Shown here: piece after piece, positions 10,853-22,457 of the stretch
Layout of the letters: the number at the start of each line of letters is the position of its first letter
Position numbering within the stretch: the first letter of the stretch is position 1
The notes under the pieces: model-generated
Databases searched by the model: none
The model's input: only the letters and a program-made list of their open reading frames with translations
Told to the model about the DNA's origin: nothing
NCBI GenBank assembly: GCA_023014365.1
Contig: JAEBUN010000011.1
Span: forward strand, 310,001-374,000
Length of the DNA: 64,000 nucleotides
DNA from: Lepiota brunneoincarnata
Taxonomy: Eukaryota; Basidiomycota; Agaricomycetes; Agaricales; Agaricaceae
Reading direction: 5' to 3'
Made by a program: the position numbers and the translations under genes

Positions 10853-12577
10853 ATGAAGCCATTATCTTCTACTCTAAAGCAAACCATCCTCTCTTTGCTA
10901 AATTCTCATCATTCCTATACTAAAATTGAGGCAATTACTGGTGTTGGGCGCAGTACCATATCCAGGCTAGCCTCTAAAAATTGTTCCAGCCTTACTAAAT
11001 CACTTGGAGGATGTCCTTTAAAACTCTCTACCTGTTATGATCTGTGCTCCTTCTGTATCTGAGGATAACTGGAGACAGCCTTCAATCACTCTACAAGGTG
11101 TCCAAGACAGTTGGCCTTGTAGAGCTTAGTGGATCGTGCTCAATGAGATAACAAGGGAACATGCCAAGTTAAGGCAGAGAGGGTTAATGACCGCTATTAA
11201 CAAGATTAAAGCTTAGGGCTTTAATCTCTACTTGTACAGGCCTTATATACCTATGAGACACTATATACTCGTTATAGGTAGTTGGGCTGTTCTACTGGTC
11301 GTCTGCAGTCTTGACCATGATGCGCATCCTAGCTGATGGCATCCTACCGTTATTTATATTACAATGAGTCAGTGTCCTCATTCTTACTACTGTGCGACGT
11401 TCCATCGCTTTCCTCTGACTCATAATCTCCTTCTCCCGATTCTATCTCCATGGAGTCTCCTCCATTCTCGCTCTCCACTCTCTTGGTACTTCCATCTACA
11501 TCAGAGGTTGGATTGGTTGATCCATGCCTGTCCTCTTCGTCCTTGGGGTATTCCAGAATATCCTCCAGAGTTATCTCCATTCCCACTTCTCTTTCCAGGT
11601 CCTGCATGGCATTATAATATTCCCCTTCTTTGTCTTCATACTCCTGTGCTCATAACTGGTCTGTGGTCTCCTGTACCCATCTTGTAAAGTTGAATAGTTG
11701 TTCCTGTTCCTCTCAATCTGGACTATTCATAACACTACCACTAATATTTGGCATGCTATCCATCTTATCTCTGCTGGCAAGGCTGAAACTGCTGTAGATA
11801 TAGCCAAATCTCTTGCTCCCATCATTGGGGACATCAGTCTCTTCACAGACTGTATCAAGGCATCTCAAACAGGCAGGAATGAAGGCTGTAGTCAAGCAAA
11901 AAAAGCCTTTACTCTCTGACAAGCATAGGAGGGCTAGGCTGGATTTTGCTCTGACACACCAGCATTGGACTGTGGAGGACTGGAAGCTGGTTGTATGGTC
12001 TGATGAGACCAAAATTAATCATTTGGGGTCAGATGGGAGGAAGTGGGGATGGAAAAAGAAGGGAGAGGGGCTTAGTGAAAGATTGGTCAAGGGAACTCTG
12101 AAGTATGGAGGAGGATCAGTGATGGTTTGGGGCTGTATGCTGTGGGATGGCCCAAGCTATGCAGTGAGGATTGATGGAAGGATGAATGCAGAGTTGTTTG
12201 TGCAAATTTTGGAGGAAGATTTGAAGAAGAGTCTCTGGTGGTACAAGCTTAAACCCCAAGATATTATCTTCCAGCAAGATAATGACCCCAAACACAAGAG
12301 TACACTGGCCAAAGAATGGTTTCAAAAAAATCATTTTAGGCTCCTAACCTGGCCAGCACAGTCACCTGACCTCAATCCCATTGAACACTTATGGGAATAT
12401 GTGAAGAGAAAGTTGGGAGAGTATGAATCTCCTCCCAAGGGTATGGAGGAGTTGTGGCAGAGGGTAGAAAAGGAGTGGGATGCTATTCCAGCTTCTGAGT
12501 GTCAGAAGTTAATTGAAAGTATGCCTAGAAAAGTAGCAGCTGTACTCAAAGCCAGGGAGGGCTACTCTAAGTACTAG
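10853..12577 (+). pseudogene. Tc1-A transposase, split by an LTR and one frameshift
   Basis: The N-terminal helix-turn-helix domain (MKPLSSTLKQ..., TGVGRSTISR) starts at 10853 and is cut at 11032. It resumes at 11740 (TTNIWHAIHL). One extra G near 11825 shifts the frame, and the catalytic part then runs open to 12577. It has the DDE core: VVWSDETK, QQDNDPKHKS and SPDLNPIEHLW, with 34 residues between the second Asp and the Glu (DD34E). With LTR and shift removed the length would be about 340 residues, normal for Tc1. It ends GYSKY. Confidence 0.9.
11033..11734 (-). mobile_element. Solo LTR family A (702 bp)
   Basis: On the plus strand it starts TGTTATGATC and ends TTCATAACA; duplication CTACC on both sides (11028-11032, 11735-11739). 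The U3 ORF is present at 11359-11607 (minus) with several changes. It breaks the Tc1-A transposase. Confidence 0.95.
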
Positions 12578-13466
12578 AAATAATAGGATAGCCTAGTATA
12601 ATATGTCATTGACAAAACTGTTCCAATGACTTAAAATGATTACAAAATTCATAATTGCCTAATTTGGAAGTATTACATGACGCAACTTTGCAGAGTCAGA
12701 TATGACATATTTGGCTATGTTTATAAATATATTCACAAATATGGCTATTTTATTTACTGAGCTATTACTACTTTAAGTCAAAAGTACAAAACATTGGAAT
12801 GGTTTTGTGGGTCACTGTAGCATTGGGAGTTGTCCTCCTTTATTGTTTTCCTCATCTTGATCAACTTCTTTCATGATGTGCTCAATAGTACTCTTGCCTA
12901 GACCAGTTTGGACTGAGTTTGTTGCAGGGAATAGCCATTCTGAAGAAGCAAAATGACTTGAGAGCACAGGATAAAAGATATAGCTTTTATGATGTAATGG
13001 TAAGAAGAAAAGATGGTTGAAGTGATTTCAATATGATCATGTGATATAGAAGAGGTCACATGACAATTTTTGTTATCCCCACACTCGATTTGGTATTGAT
13101 TTGGCCTGTCCAACACCAGATTTTAGGAAAATGACAGAGGGTCAAAAAACTGTCCTAGTGAGTAAATATTTTAAATGATTAATTGATCCATTACTTCTCG
13201 GACGAATCACGTGATTTAAACGGAGTCAGGATCTCAATATGCTATATTATCATTGTCTATGTATTTTCCCAAGTATTGACATAATCACCTTGGTCCACTA
13301 TTAGCTGATCTTTCCAAATAGTGAGAAACATTGGGACAGTTTTTCGACCCACTGTATAGTGCTCTGTTGTCTCCAAGTCATGCCTAGTAGGACAAGACCA
13401 AGTCTGTATAGACATCTTGTCTCAAACACCATGCTACTTAAGAGCAAACCCCTAACCCAGGTAACA

Positions 13467-14297
13467 AAACACTAAGATACTCTGCTGCTTATCTCTTGCT
13501 CACCCTCTACTCTGCTCTACTCTGCTCTGCTGATGTACTGAACATGTTGAGGTACTCTGGTCATTCAAAATGACATACAAAAGAAAACTACTCCTCTGTG
13601 TAGCCATTGCTACATCCCTCAACCTCTCCCTGCCAGAAGATCTGGCTTATGTTAGGGCAACCTGGAGGGTTTGGACAACTCAGGGAGCTGAAACGTTACT
13701 GCAGGGAAATCCTAAGTATTATTAATCTGTGAGCTAAGTAGGGAGTCCATACCTGCAGGGAAATTCTAAGAGAATAGGATAAGGGAACCCCTGCGGGCAA
13801 AAACTATGTATATACTTGACTTATATAATCAATATAAATTGAACAAGGCTTGACAGTGGTGTCTGGGTGTTGCACAAGGCCAGGTGTGATTAAAACAAGT
13901 GTGGGGAGTGAAGATAACAGTCTGAAGTCTATGGGAAATGGGAGGAAGCAGGTGAGGGTTAAGAAGGGTGTAGTGGGTGAAGGGAGGGGTTTAACTGGGC
14001 AGTGAGGGGACCTCTGGTGCATTCTGGTTATGTTTGGGGTGTAAGCGTTTGAAAGGGGGGATGTACAGTGTGCTGGGAGGCTTAGGGGTGTTTGTGGATT
14101 GTCCCCTTACAGCTTACCTACTCATATTCATCTTCACCTCCACCACCACCCTCATCTCCTACCAGATAATCACCTTAGAACTTGAATGCATCATGTGCCC
14201 TTGTCACTGTTGTGTTGTCAGATCATGAAACCTGTACTCAGGAATATCCATCATCACCACCCAATTTTTCATCCTTCTAGCAATAATCGATCCCTAG
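13467..14297 (+). pseudogene. C1 leader and membrane-type uORF, split by LTR-E
   Basis: After the LTR comes ACACTAAGATA (self-priming PBS, 12 of 13 bases conserved). The uORF reads from ATG 13570 (TYKRKLLLCVAIATS) to 13649, then after LTR-E from 14112 (AYLLIFIFTST). It carries the Cys cluster CPCHCC, then a TGA (14226) where C2 and C3 have Trp, then a second hydrophobic segment (YSGISII...FFILLAIID) and a TAG at 14295. Gag starts in the same frame at ATG 14310. The protein would have two membrane helices; its function is unknown. Confidence 0.6.
13650..14111 (+). mobile_element. Solo LTR family E (462 bp)
   Basis: Starts TGTTAGGGCAAC, ends CCCCTTACA, duplication GCTTA on both sides (13645-13649, 14112-14116). 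Orientation is arbitrary. A second copy lies at 62636-63070. Confidence 0.93.
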
Positions 14298-14309
14298 ACA
14301 ACCTTCACC

Positions 14310-15470
14310 ATGCCTCCCAAGAAGTTCTCAGCCCAAGAAACTCCATCACCCCCTCCTCCCAAATTGAGAAGCAGAATCTCAGGACCAGGAATCCAAACCC
14401 CTGATCCAAGAAGAAATCCCATACCCATACAAACACCATCACTGTTTTATCCTCCATCCCCATTTGATTAACCCACTCCACAAGCATCAACATCTACTCA
14501 GATCATCTCAACATCATCAAGTGTCTCCACTGCACTAGCTGAAAGACAAAGACAATGTGAAGAACAAGAAAAACGCGATATCATTGCAAACCAACTCACT
14601 GAATATGAACTCAAAAGACTCCAACATGCAGTACAACAACCAAGAGAATTCACAGGTTCTGAAGAAAACCTCCATACAAGACATGAAGCCTTTGTTGAAT
14701 TGAACCTAGGAAAAATCCCAGCAGATGACAACTCAGATGTCTACATCACAGATTACAACAAATCAGAACCCAATACACACCCCTTAGCTGTAAGGGCAAC
14801 CTGGTTGCTACATTGCATCGGCTGAGCAGGGAGAAACCTTAGAGAATCAAGTAAGGTTTCTCCAAGCTTACCTACACTACTTATACTACCTGCTGTAAGG
14901 TCCAAGTTGAGTAATCTACTCTACATAAATGGCTGTGAGGTGTCAGGGATACCTAAAGTAAGTATAGTCAGGAATGGGCTCGGGTTAGGGTTGCACACAC
15001 CAGTGAGGGTTTGCCTCTGCATCAGAGGGGTGTAGGAGGGAATTCTGAGTGCTGGGGTGCAGGGGAATAGACTTCCAGGCCCAGGAAGGCTGGAAATTGT
15101 ATTTCCGAGTGCAGGAGGGCTGGACATTGGATTTCCAAGCATTGGGAGGCTGGGAATCGCATTTCTGAGTGCAGGGAGGTTGGGGATTAAATTTCCGAAG
15201 GTAGGGAGTCTGGGGATCAGAATTCCAAATTTGTGGTTGTGGGCATTGACCCAGAGTTCCCCTTACATTAGCCCTACCAGCACCCCCCACTCCACCTCCA
15301 CAATCACCACTGCCTGGACAAATACAAATGGCTGCACAAACCCTAAAAGAATTAGGACTCCTTAAACCCATTGCCTTCAATGGAACCAGAAGACTATTTA
15401 AAGACTGGATCTTCCAATGTGAAGTTTATGTGCTCACCAATGCAACCACTTACAACACTGACCTCACCAG
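14310..15470 (+). pseudogene. C1 gag, first piece
   Basis: ATG 14310 begins MPPKKFSAQE and a Pro-rich N-terminus. A TGA follows where C2 has Ser, then charged helices (ERQRQCEEQE) up to LTR-F at 14789. After LTR-F the capsid part reads ELGLLKPIAFNGTRRLFKDW to the copia insertion at 15471. The same region is intact in C2 and C3, which identifies it. Confidence 0.75.
14789..15267 (-). mobile_element. Solo LTR family F (479 bp)
   Basis: Starts TGTAAGGGCAACC, ends CCCCTTACA, duplication TTAGC on both sides (14784-14788, 15268-15272). The sense strand is taken as minus because the copy at 63071-63333 precedes a gag gene in the opposite orientation. Confidence 0.9.
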
Positions 15471-15847
15471 TGTTGGATTCTTACAAGCCAGCAGACAGTC
15501 AACATGACATCGGCTGCATTTTTGTTAGTACTTTATTTGCATATGGACTCTTTTTGTGCAAATTGCAATCTTGTGATTTGTTTACTACCTCATTTCTATT
15601 GCTATTCAGTAAAACTTTGGCTACCTGGTTTACAGATACATAGCTAGGCTTTCCTCAGTACTTGTGCATACTGACAAGTGACTGAGGTGAGCATTTATGT
15701 CTATACTCACTATACTCATGCTTAACTTATGTCCATTAGACTTATATTCCTACAGGTAGCTTAATCCATAGTACTTATGCATATGACAAGTGACTGAGAC
15801 TTATATTCCTACAGGTTATGGGCCCCAACTGTTGTTAAATCTACACA

Positions 15848-17320
15848 ATGAGTTCCGCAACATCAGACATCCTCCCTTCCTCCATTCCAAAACTCAACCT
15901 GGCAGGATCGAACTGGGCTATCTTCATGCTCAGGTTCAAAGCAGCCATCCAGGGCAAGGGGCTCTGGGGCCATTTTGATGGTACTGAGATGCTGCCCCCT
16001 GTTATCAGAAGTCTTATCAGAAGGACTGGTTATTTTTAGCTATATTCCCATGTCACTATGAAACTATCAGTAGTGTACATCAGAAGGACTATTCTTACCA
16101 TATGCCTCATGTTCCTTATCCCTGACTCATAGTTACTCTGGTCCAGACTATTATAGTAGGAGTACAGCCACACTTAGAAGTATATAAGGATACCGTACAA
16201 TACCTTGTATCCTTATCTTAGTGTTATAAAGTTCTTGCCTCCTATACCTCTTTGCCATAACTGGCTGGACTTATAGTGCTCCGTCATCTCCAAGTCATGC
16301 TTAGTAGGACAGGACCAAGTCTGTATAGACATCCTGTGTCAAACCCCATGCTACTCAAGAGCAAACCCCTAACCTGGGTAACACCCCCAGCTGCCAGACA
16401 TAACAGCTGCTGCCATGACCACACAGGGACAGACACCCACCACAACCCCATCTCCTATCACAGCCAAAATGGTTGAGAAGTGGGACTGTGATGTATGTGT
16501 TGCATGTGCCCTACTCATCCAGTGGTTGCCCAACTCCACCCTTATGATTGTTGCCTGCATGATCACTGTCAAAAACATGTAGGACCAGGTGAAACAGGAA
16601 TATACCTACAAGGGTGCCTTCTCACAGGCATGACTGCAATGCAAGTTCATGGCAGTACAGTGCCCTGAACATGGAGATGTCCAAGCCTTCCTACATGATT
16701 TACGTGCAAAATGTGTCGAAGCTGTCAACAGTCAGAGTCACCATCAGTGATGATGACTACAGAAGCACAGTCATTGGTTCCCTACCTTGCTGGTTGGCAT
16801 CATATGCCTCAGCACAACTATCTTTTGCTCATGTCCATGATGCCCCTTCCTTCACAATAGATCCTGAAATCTTGATCATCCTGATCTGTGATGAGTGGGA
16901 CCAATGTTGAAGCAATAAACCAATGGGTCCTACCAAAAATGATGGTGATGAAGCCATGAATGTTGAGGGAGGCAGCCAGAAGAGTTCAGGAAAGAGGAAC
17001 TTCAAAAAGGGGAAGTGCCACAACTGTGGAATCCCAGGCCATTACGCCTACAAGTGTCGCAAACCAAAGAAAGAAGGGGGAGCAGAAAAGTCAGCACCTG
17101 AAGCTTCAAAAAAGGAAGCACCCAAACCTAAACCATTGAGCATAAATGCAGTCATGGATGACTTCAAGGATGAAGCCCTGATGGTGGAAATGGATGATGA
17201 GATTGAGATCATGGATGATGATGCCGACTGGGGCATCCTGATTGTTGCTACAATAGAAGTAAGCAAATTAGAAGATCTCCCCAATTTCAAAGAGACAGAC
17301 CTACTAGAAGGGGTCTACGC
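15848..17320 (+). pseudogene. Copia gag, split by a solo LTR-C
   Basis: ATG 15848 begins MSSATSDILP and reads LNLAGSNWAIFMLRFKAAIQGK, the usual start of fungal copia Gag. It is cut at 16000 by LTR-C and resumes at 16389. The middle part has several stops. A CCHC zinc knuckle CHNCGIPGHYAYKC lies at about 17017-17060 in the frame that leads on into pol. Confidence 0.85.
16000..16383 (+). mobile_element. Solo LTR family C in copia gag
   Basis: Starts TGTTATCAGAAG, ends GGGTAACA, duplication CCCCC on both sides (15995-15999, 16384-16388). This C-family insertion is younger than the copia element, which is itself inserted in C1. Confidence 0.93.
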
Positions 17321-17339
17321 CACCTCCAAAGACAACGAA

Positions 17340-20300
17340 GTCTTCACAGGGCAGGTCCAAGAGCAGAACCTCCATACGCACATTGAATTATTCGATTCAG
17401 GGACATCCAGGCATATCTCACCATATTGAGATGCCTTTGTAAAACTGCAGAGCATCCCCCCTCGACCCCTTAAGGCTGCCAACAAACAGAGTTTCAGTGC
17501 AATTGGGATCGGCAATATAATCCTTGACTTACCAAATGGCAGTTCCACCTCAAAACTGCATTTATCCAATGTCCTGTACTCACCTGAGGCTGGGTACACC
17601 CTCATATCCATTGGATGACTTGACAAAGCTGGATATATGGTCACATTTGCAAATGGCAGATGTATTATTTGTGAACTGGGTGGAAACAAAATAGCCAAGA
17701 TCCCATGAACCCAAGCAGCCCTGTACAAACATGTCAGGGAAGGAGAAATTGAGGTGAACACTGTCTGTGAGACACTCACTCTCGACAAGATGCATTGATG
17801 GCTTGGCCACATTGCACCAGCAGCCATGAAAAGACTTTTACACAAAGGAATAGTGATCAGTTTACAACTAGACTCCAATGGAGACACAAACCTGTCCTGC
17901 GATTCATGTATATTTGCAAAATCAACACAGCAGCCAATTGCAAAGGCTTGGCAAGGCACAGGGGCAACTAGCTTTGTCCAGGAAATATACTCCGATGTGT
18001 GGGGGCTTGCCAAAACAGAGTCATGAAGGGAATGTAAATACTACATTACCTTCACTGATGACTATTCTCGATGGATACATGTGGACTTCCTATCAAATAA
18101 ATCTGACACCTTTGATGCATACAAATGGTTTGAGGCATGGTGCAAGATGCAGTTCCAAGCTCATGTGAAGGCCCTACATTCAGACAGAGGTGGAGAGTAC
18201 ACTGGGAATAATTTTCAGCAGTATCTCAGATCGCAAGGCACAGAGATCAAGCTCACCATGCATGATACTCCCCAGCACAACAGAATAGCTGAACATCATA
18301 ATTGCACCATCATGGAACGATTCCAAGCCATGAACTACATTGCTCATCTCCCAGAATACCTGTGGCCTGAAGGAGTTTGCCACATTGTGTGGCTAATGAA
18401 CAGAACAGGGACAAAAGCAATTGCAGGGACAATGCCCTACAAGGTCCTGTACAGCAAGAAACCAGATCTTTGAGCAGTACACGAATGGGGAGAGGAATGC
18501 TGGGTGCATGAGCCAGGGGTAAGTAAAATGGCTGATCATGCTAAAAAGGGCTGGTGGCTGGGTTTTGACCCAGAAAGCAATGGCATATGAGTCTGGATAC
18601 CTGCCACAGGTGCTGTGAGGGTAGAACAAAACATCCGTTTCAGAAAGGAGGCAAATCTTGAGGGGGAGAATATGCCAATCAGTGAGATTCACAGTGAGCA
18701 ACCACTCACTATGCACCAGACCACCATACAACCCTCAAGCCAGCCACAAATAAGTGCTGAAACCCCTAGCAAGCCACTAGAGGTCCCAACAAACCCCCCA
18801 GAGTCAGTGGTACAACTGCCAACAAAGGCAGACAACCAGGACCTACCCCCGAACAACTGTCCACAACGTATCTGCATGCCAAGCCAAAAAGCTTGCAAAA
18901 TCCTTGAGGGAACAGCCATAACAATGGCTGAGGAGCTAGATTGGGAGGATGTGCATGCCCTAGCAGCTGAAATGGAGTCTGTTGAGGCATTGGAACCAGG
19001 AAGCCTCAAAGAGGCTAGAGAACAAGTGGACTGGCCACTATGGGAGAGTGCAATAAAGGAGGAGTTAGCTACCCTCAAAGCTGCAGGGACGTGGGAACTA
19101 GTGGATGCACCACCTGGTGTGAATCGAGTTGGCTCAAAGTGGGTATTTTGAGCCAAGAAGAACCCAGCTGGCAATGTTGTCAAGTACAAGGCTAGGCTCA
19201 TCACGCAGGGATTTTCGCAGGTGCCTGGAGTAGATTACTTTGATACATTTGCTCCAGTAGCATGTCTGGCATTGATTCAGGCAGTGCTGGCCATTGCAGT
19301 GGAAAGGGATGTGGAGTTGCACCAGATAGACATAAAGGGTGCTTACCTAAATGGTCAGCTGAATGACAACAAAGTCATTTACATATCACAGCCTCCTGGT
19401 TACTGCAACCCCCTACATCCTCACAAGCTCTGCTGCCTCCAAAAAACTCTCTATGGACTCAAACAGTCTGGCCAACAATGGTATCAAAAATTATGTGAGA
19501 TCCTGGTGGACAATCTTGGCTTCACAAGATGTGAAGTTGATCAGAGTGTGTTTTTTAAAGATACACCTCCCGATCTCACCATCATTCTAGTACATGTTGA
19601 TGACTGCACACTGGCAGCCACTACCATTGCTCTAGTTGCCTGGACAAAGTCCAGAATATCCGGCTTTGTTGAAATTTTGGACTTAGGAGAGCTGTACTGG
19701 CTCTTAGGCATTGAGATCAAACAAGACCATGCAAACTGAAAAATTTTCATGTCCCAGTGATCCTACATTGGCACCTCACTTCATTGCTGTGGTTTGGAGG
19801 ATGCTAAACCACTCAGTGTGCCAATGAACCCATCCACCCACATTACTGTCAATGCAGCACTGAAATCAACAGCCGAAATCGCTTGAATAGCCCAAGTTCC
19901 TTATCAGGAAGCTGTGGGCACTCTCATGTATGCTGCCCTAGGCACTCATCCCAACATTGCATATGCCATTCAACACTTTTCCCGCTATTTGAAGAACCTG
20001 GGTGAGGCCCACTGGGATGCTGTCAAGTGTGTTTTTTGCTACCTCAAGGGTACTCACAATTTTTGGCTCACTTATGGAGGCCACAGCCAAGATCTTGCAG
20101 GGTACAGCGATGCAGATAGCAACATGGCTGAGGACCATTGCGCTACATCTGGCTATGTGCTCATTATCAATGGAGGGGCTGTTTCCTGGAGTGCAAAACA
20201 GCAGGAGATAGTCACTCTATCAACAATGGAATCTGAGTACATAGCAGCAACCCATGCAGCTAAAGAGATTCTTTGGCTGTGCTCCCTTATTTCACAGGTT

Positions 20301-20558
20301 TTCAGCACCCCCCTCCCCACCACCACTCTCTTTTCAGACAACCAGTCTGCAATTATGCTCATGAAGGACCATCAATATCACATGAGAACAAAATACATCA
20401 ACATATGATACCACTTTATTCAATGGGTTGTTGACAAGGGCAAATTATGGCTAATTTATTGCCCTACCAAAGAAATGATCGCTGATGTCTTTATGAAAGC
20501 TCTTGCATTGCCAAAAGTCAAGCACTTTGCTCAAGAACTTGGCCTGTCCTTGGCTTGA
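17340..20558 (+). pseudogene. Copia pol: protease, integrase, RT, RNase H
   Basis: One continuous frame (with 16923-17429) to the TGA at 20556, broken only by about ten TGA codons. Protease: LFDSGTSRH (about 17390). Integrase: GHI zinc region near 17800, DDYSRWIHVDF (18056), HSDRGGEYTG (18178), E in the NRIAEHHN block. RT: GSKWVF (19133), DIKGAYLNG, YGLKQSGQQWY, VHVDDCT (19590). RNase H: YSDADSNMAEDH, GGAVSWSAKQQ, ESEYIAATHA, DNQSAI. The stops sit where CGA (Arg) is expected, e.g. before WLGHI and before AKKNPAG. Not functional as it stands. Confidence 0.93.
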
Positions 20559-20848
20559 GGGGGAGTGTTGGATTCTTACAAGCCAGCAGACAGTCAATGT
20601 GACATCGGCTGCATTTTTGTTAGTACTTTATTTGCATATGGACTCTATTTGTGCAAATCATGATCTTGTGATTTGTTTACTACCTCATTTCTATTGCTAT
20701 TCAGTAAAACTTTGGCTACCTGGTTTATGGACACATAGCTAGGCTTTTCTCAGTACTCATGCATATGATGAGTGACTGAGGTGAGCATTTATGTCTATAC
20801 TCACTATACTCATGCTTAACTTATGTTCATTAGACTTATATTCCTACA

Positions 20849-21303
20849 GCCAGAACCTTATTTGTCTTATTGACCATGCAATCAGGAGATGCCCAAGCCT
20901 GGGCCAGACAATACCTCCACAAGAGAAATGCCCAAACCCAAGCAGAACAACCCATAGCCATGGAGACTTGGGATAACTTCACCACCCAACTCAGAACCAA
21001 CTTCACCCTGGCAGACAAACATGCATACATGCATACCAAGCTCCAAACCCTGCACCAAGCAGGTAAACTGATGACTGAGTTCAATGCTCAGTTCAAGGAA
21101 CTTGTCCGCCAGTCCAGACTCACTGAAGATCATGCCCTGATCAATCTATACTGTAAGGCAATTGATTGTTGCATTGCCATGAAGATCAACAAATTGGAGA
21201 ACCCTCCAACAACTATCACCACTTGGTATATCTGAGCCAATAAACTCGATGACAACTTCTGCTGCATTAACACCCTATATGGCACACCCAGGAATATATT
21301 CCC
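20849..21303 (+). pseudogene. C1 gag, second piece (capsid-like)
   Basis: Resumes after the copia with SGDAQAWARQYLHKRNAQ and runs through LQTLHQAGKLMTEFNAQFKE, a helical retrotransposon Gag core, to NTLYGTPRNIFP. A TGA follows TTWYI where CGA is expected. Cut at 21303 by C3; the frame goes on at 39942. Confidence 0.85.
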
Positions 21304-21688
21304 TGTTACCTGGGTTAGGGGTTCACTCTTGAGTAGCACAGAGTTCGACACAGGATGTCTATACAGACTTGGTCCTATCCTACTAAGCATGACTTGGAGA
21401 CGACAGAGCACTATAGTCCAGCTGGTTTAGGGGCAAAGAGATATAGGAGGGAAGAACTGTATAACACTAAGATAAGGATACAAGGTATTGTACTGTATCC
21501 TTATATACTTCTAAGTGTGGTTGTACTCCTACTATAATAATCTGGACCAGAGTAACTATGAGTCAGAGATAAGGAACATGAGGTGTATACTAAGAATAGT
21601 CCTTCTGATGTACACTACTGATGGTTTCATAGTGACATGGGAATGTAGATTAAAAATAACTGTCCTTCTGATAGAACTTCTGATAACA
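21304..21688 (-). mobile_element. C3 3' LTR
   Basis: Plus strand starts TGTTACCTGGG and ends TGATAACA, 385 bp. It follows directly after the beta stop (21727-21729). Confidence 0.93.
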
Positions 21689-21726
21689 TTAGGTCTGTTT
21701 CTAGAGTTGTTTTCCATTACAACTTG

Positions 21727-22457
21727 TTAGTTTTCTTCCTCTGGGTATTCAGCTAGGTAATTTGGCTCATAGTAGTCAACTTGGGGTTGGTCGGTGGAGT
21801 CTGGTCAAGGGGGAATGATGGGGGAGAAAGTGGGAGTGGGAGTTCTGTAGAGATTGAGTACAGCGGTGGTTTCTGGGGATGGAGGTTGTCCTGGATAGGA
21901 GATGTTGTATAAGAGGTGTCTGAAATGAAGACTTTCTATCCTTTCTTCTGGTGGGGTAGTTGGTTTTTCTTCAGAAGGAACCGCATGGTTCTCCTGTGAT
22001 GTTTGATTCAGTGATGTCATCGTAATATTCCTCGTAGTAATCGTTGTTGGTGAGATCAATGTATCGATGGTGAGTTGTGGGAGTGGTTGAGGGACAGGTT
22101 GTTGGATTTCTGGAATAGGGGGCATGTCGAGTCTTTCAATTTGGACACTTGGTCCATTTATGACAGGGTTGGAAGACTGCACAATGGGGGTATCAATATT
22201 TGATGCAGTCATAGGAGTAGTGCCCTGGGGCATATTGTTTGCATCCAAGGCATGCGAATTGGGGGCAGTCCATGGCCCAGTGTCCAGTATGTCTACATTG
22301 GATGCAGACTGATCTGTCAGTGGTTTGGGGGTTGGTTCATGTGTGAATGGGGTTGGGGGAGTTCCAAATTGGGATGTTGTTATTGGTGATGGTGTGGGTG
22401 GTGCTCTTGGTGGGGGTGAGAAGTCTGAAGGGATTTCTGACATTGGCGGGCTTCTTT
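21727..22457 (-). pseudogene. C3 alpha/beta overlapping ORFs, 3' half
   Basis: Beta frame: open from 22457 to 21805 (SEIPSDFSPPP..., ...PHFRH-like text), then one TGA (ancestral codon lost), then VDYYEPNYLAEYPEEEN and TAA at 21729-21727. Alpha frame, shifted by one: zinc knuckles CIQCRHTGHWAMDC and CLGCKQYAPGHYSYDC, then YIDLTN. In this copy the Ser/Pro region upstream reads into the knuckles in one frame (FRLLTPTK), which shows the ancestral alpha frame that is shifted in C2. The 5' half lies at 30440-31340. Confidence 0.75.

Larger units (their letters stand above)
10504..12817 (+). mobile_element. Tc1/mariner family A, copy 1
   Basis: Terminal inverted repeats of about 240 bp start CAGTGACCCACAAAACCG and are flanked by TA (10502-10503, 12818-12819). 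Inserted in Tc1-B. It contains a transposase gene interrupted by a solo LTR with a clean target duplication. Other copies: 53711-55313 and 57671-59026. Confidence 0.93.
9377..13354 (-). mobile_element. Tc1/mariner family B, copy 1, split by Tc1-A
   Basis: Long terminal inverted repeats (CAGTGGGTCAAAAAACTGTC...) lie at 9377 and 13354, each next to the target TA (9375-9376, 13355-13356). The element sits in the C1 5' LTR at its CTTATAGTG site. Its own body is cut by Tc1-A at 10502-12819. A second copy is at 51957-53545. Confidence 0.9.
8779..13466 (+). mobile_element. C1 5' LTR, interrupted by three later insertions plus one nested in them
   Basis: Family C LTR sequence is found at 8779-8904, 9228-9376 and 13357-13466. 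Together they rebuild a ~385-bp LTR that should start TGTTATCAG (here TATTATCAG) and ends GGTAACA. The interruptions are LTR-D, and Tc1-B carrying Tc1-A carrying LTR-A. Confidence 0.88.
15471..20848 (+). mobile_element. Ty1/copia retrotransposon, complete but decayed
   Basis: LTRs at 15471-15754 and 20566-20848 both start TGTTGGATTC and end TTCCTACA. The flanks are ACCAG and GCCAG, one 5-bp duplication with a CpG-type change. The order protease, integrase, RT, RNase H is that of copia. A polypurine tract GAGGGGGAG precedes the 3' LTR. Inserted in C1 gag, whose frame resumes at 20849. A 59-bp extra segment ending in a second TTATATTCCTACA follows the 5' LTR. Confidence 0.93.

Noticed and set aside
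16923..20558. TGA used as a sense codon (alternative code) in copia and gypsy genes
   Set aside because: The A pol and the Tc1-H transposase have no internal TGA, and the TGA codons fall at expected CGA sites together with general CpG loss. Decay explains them.
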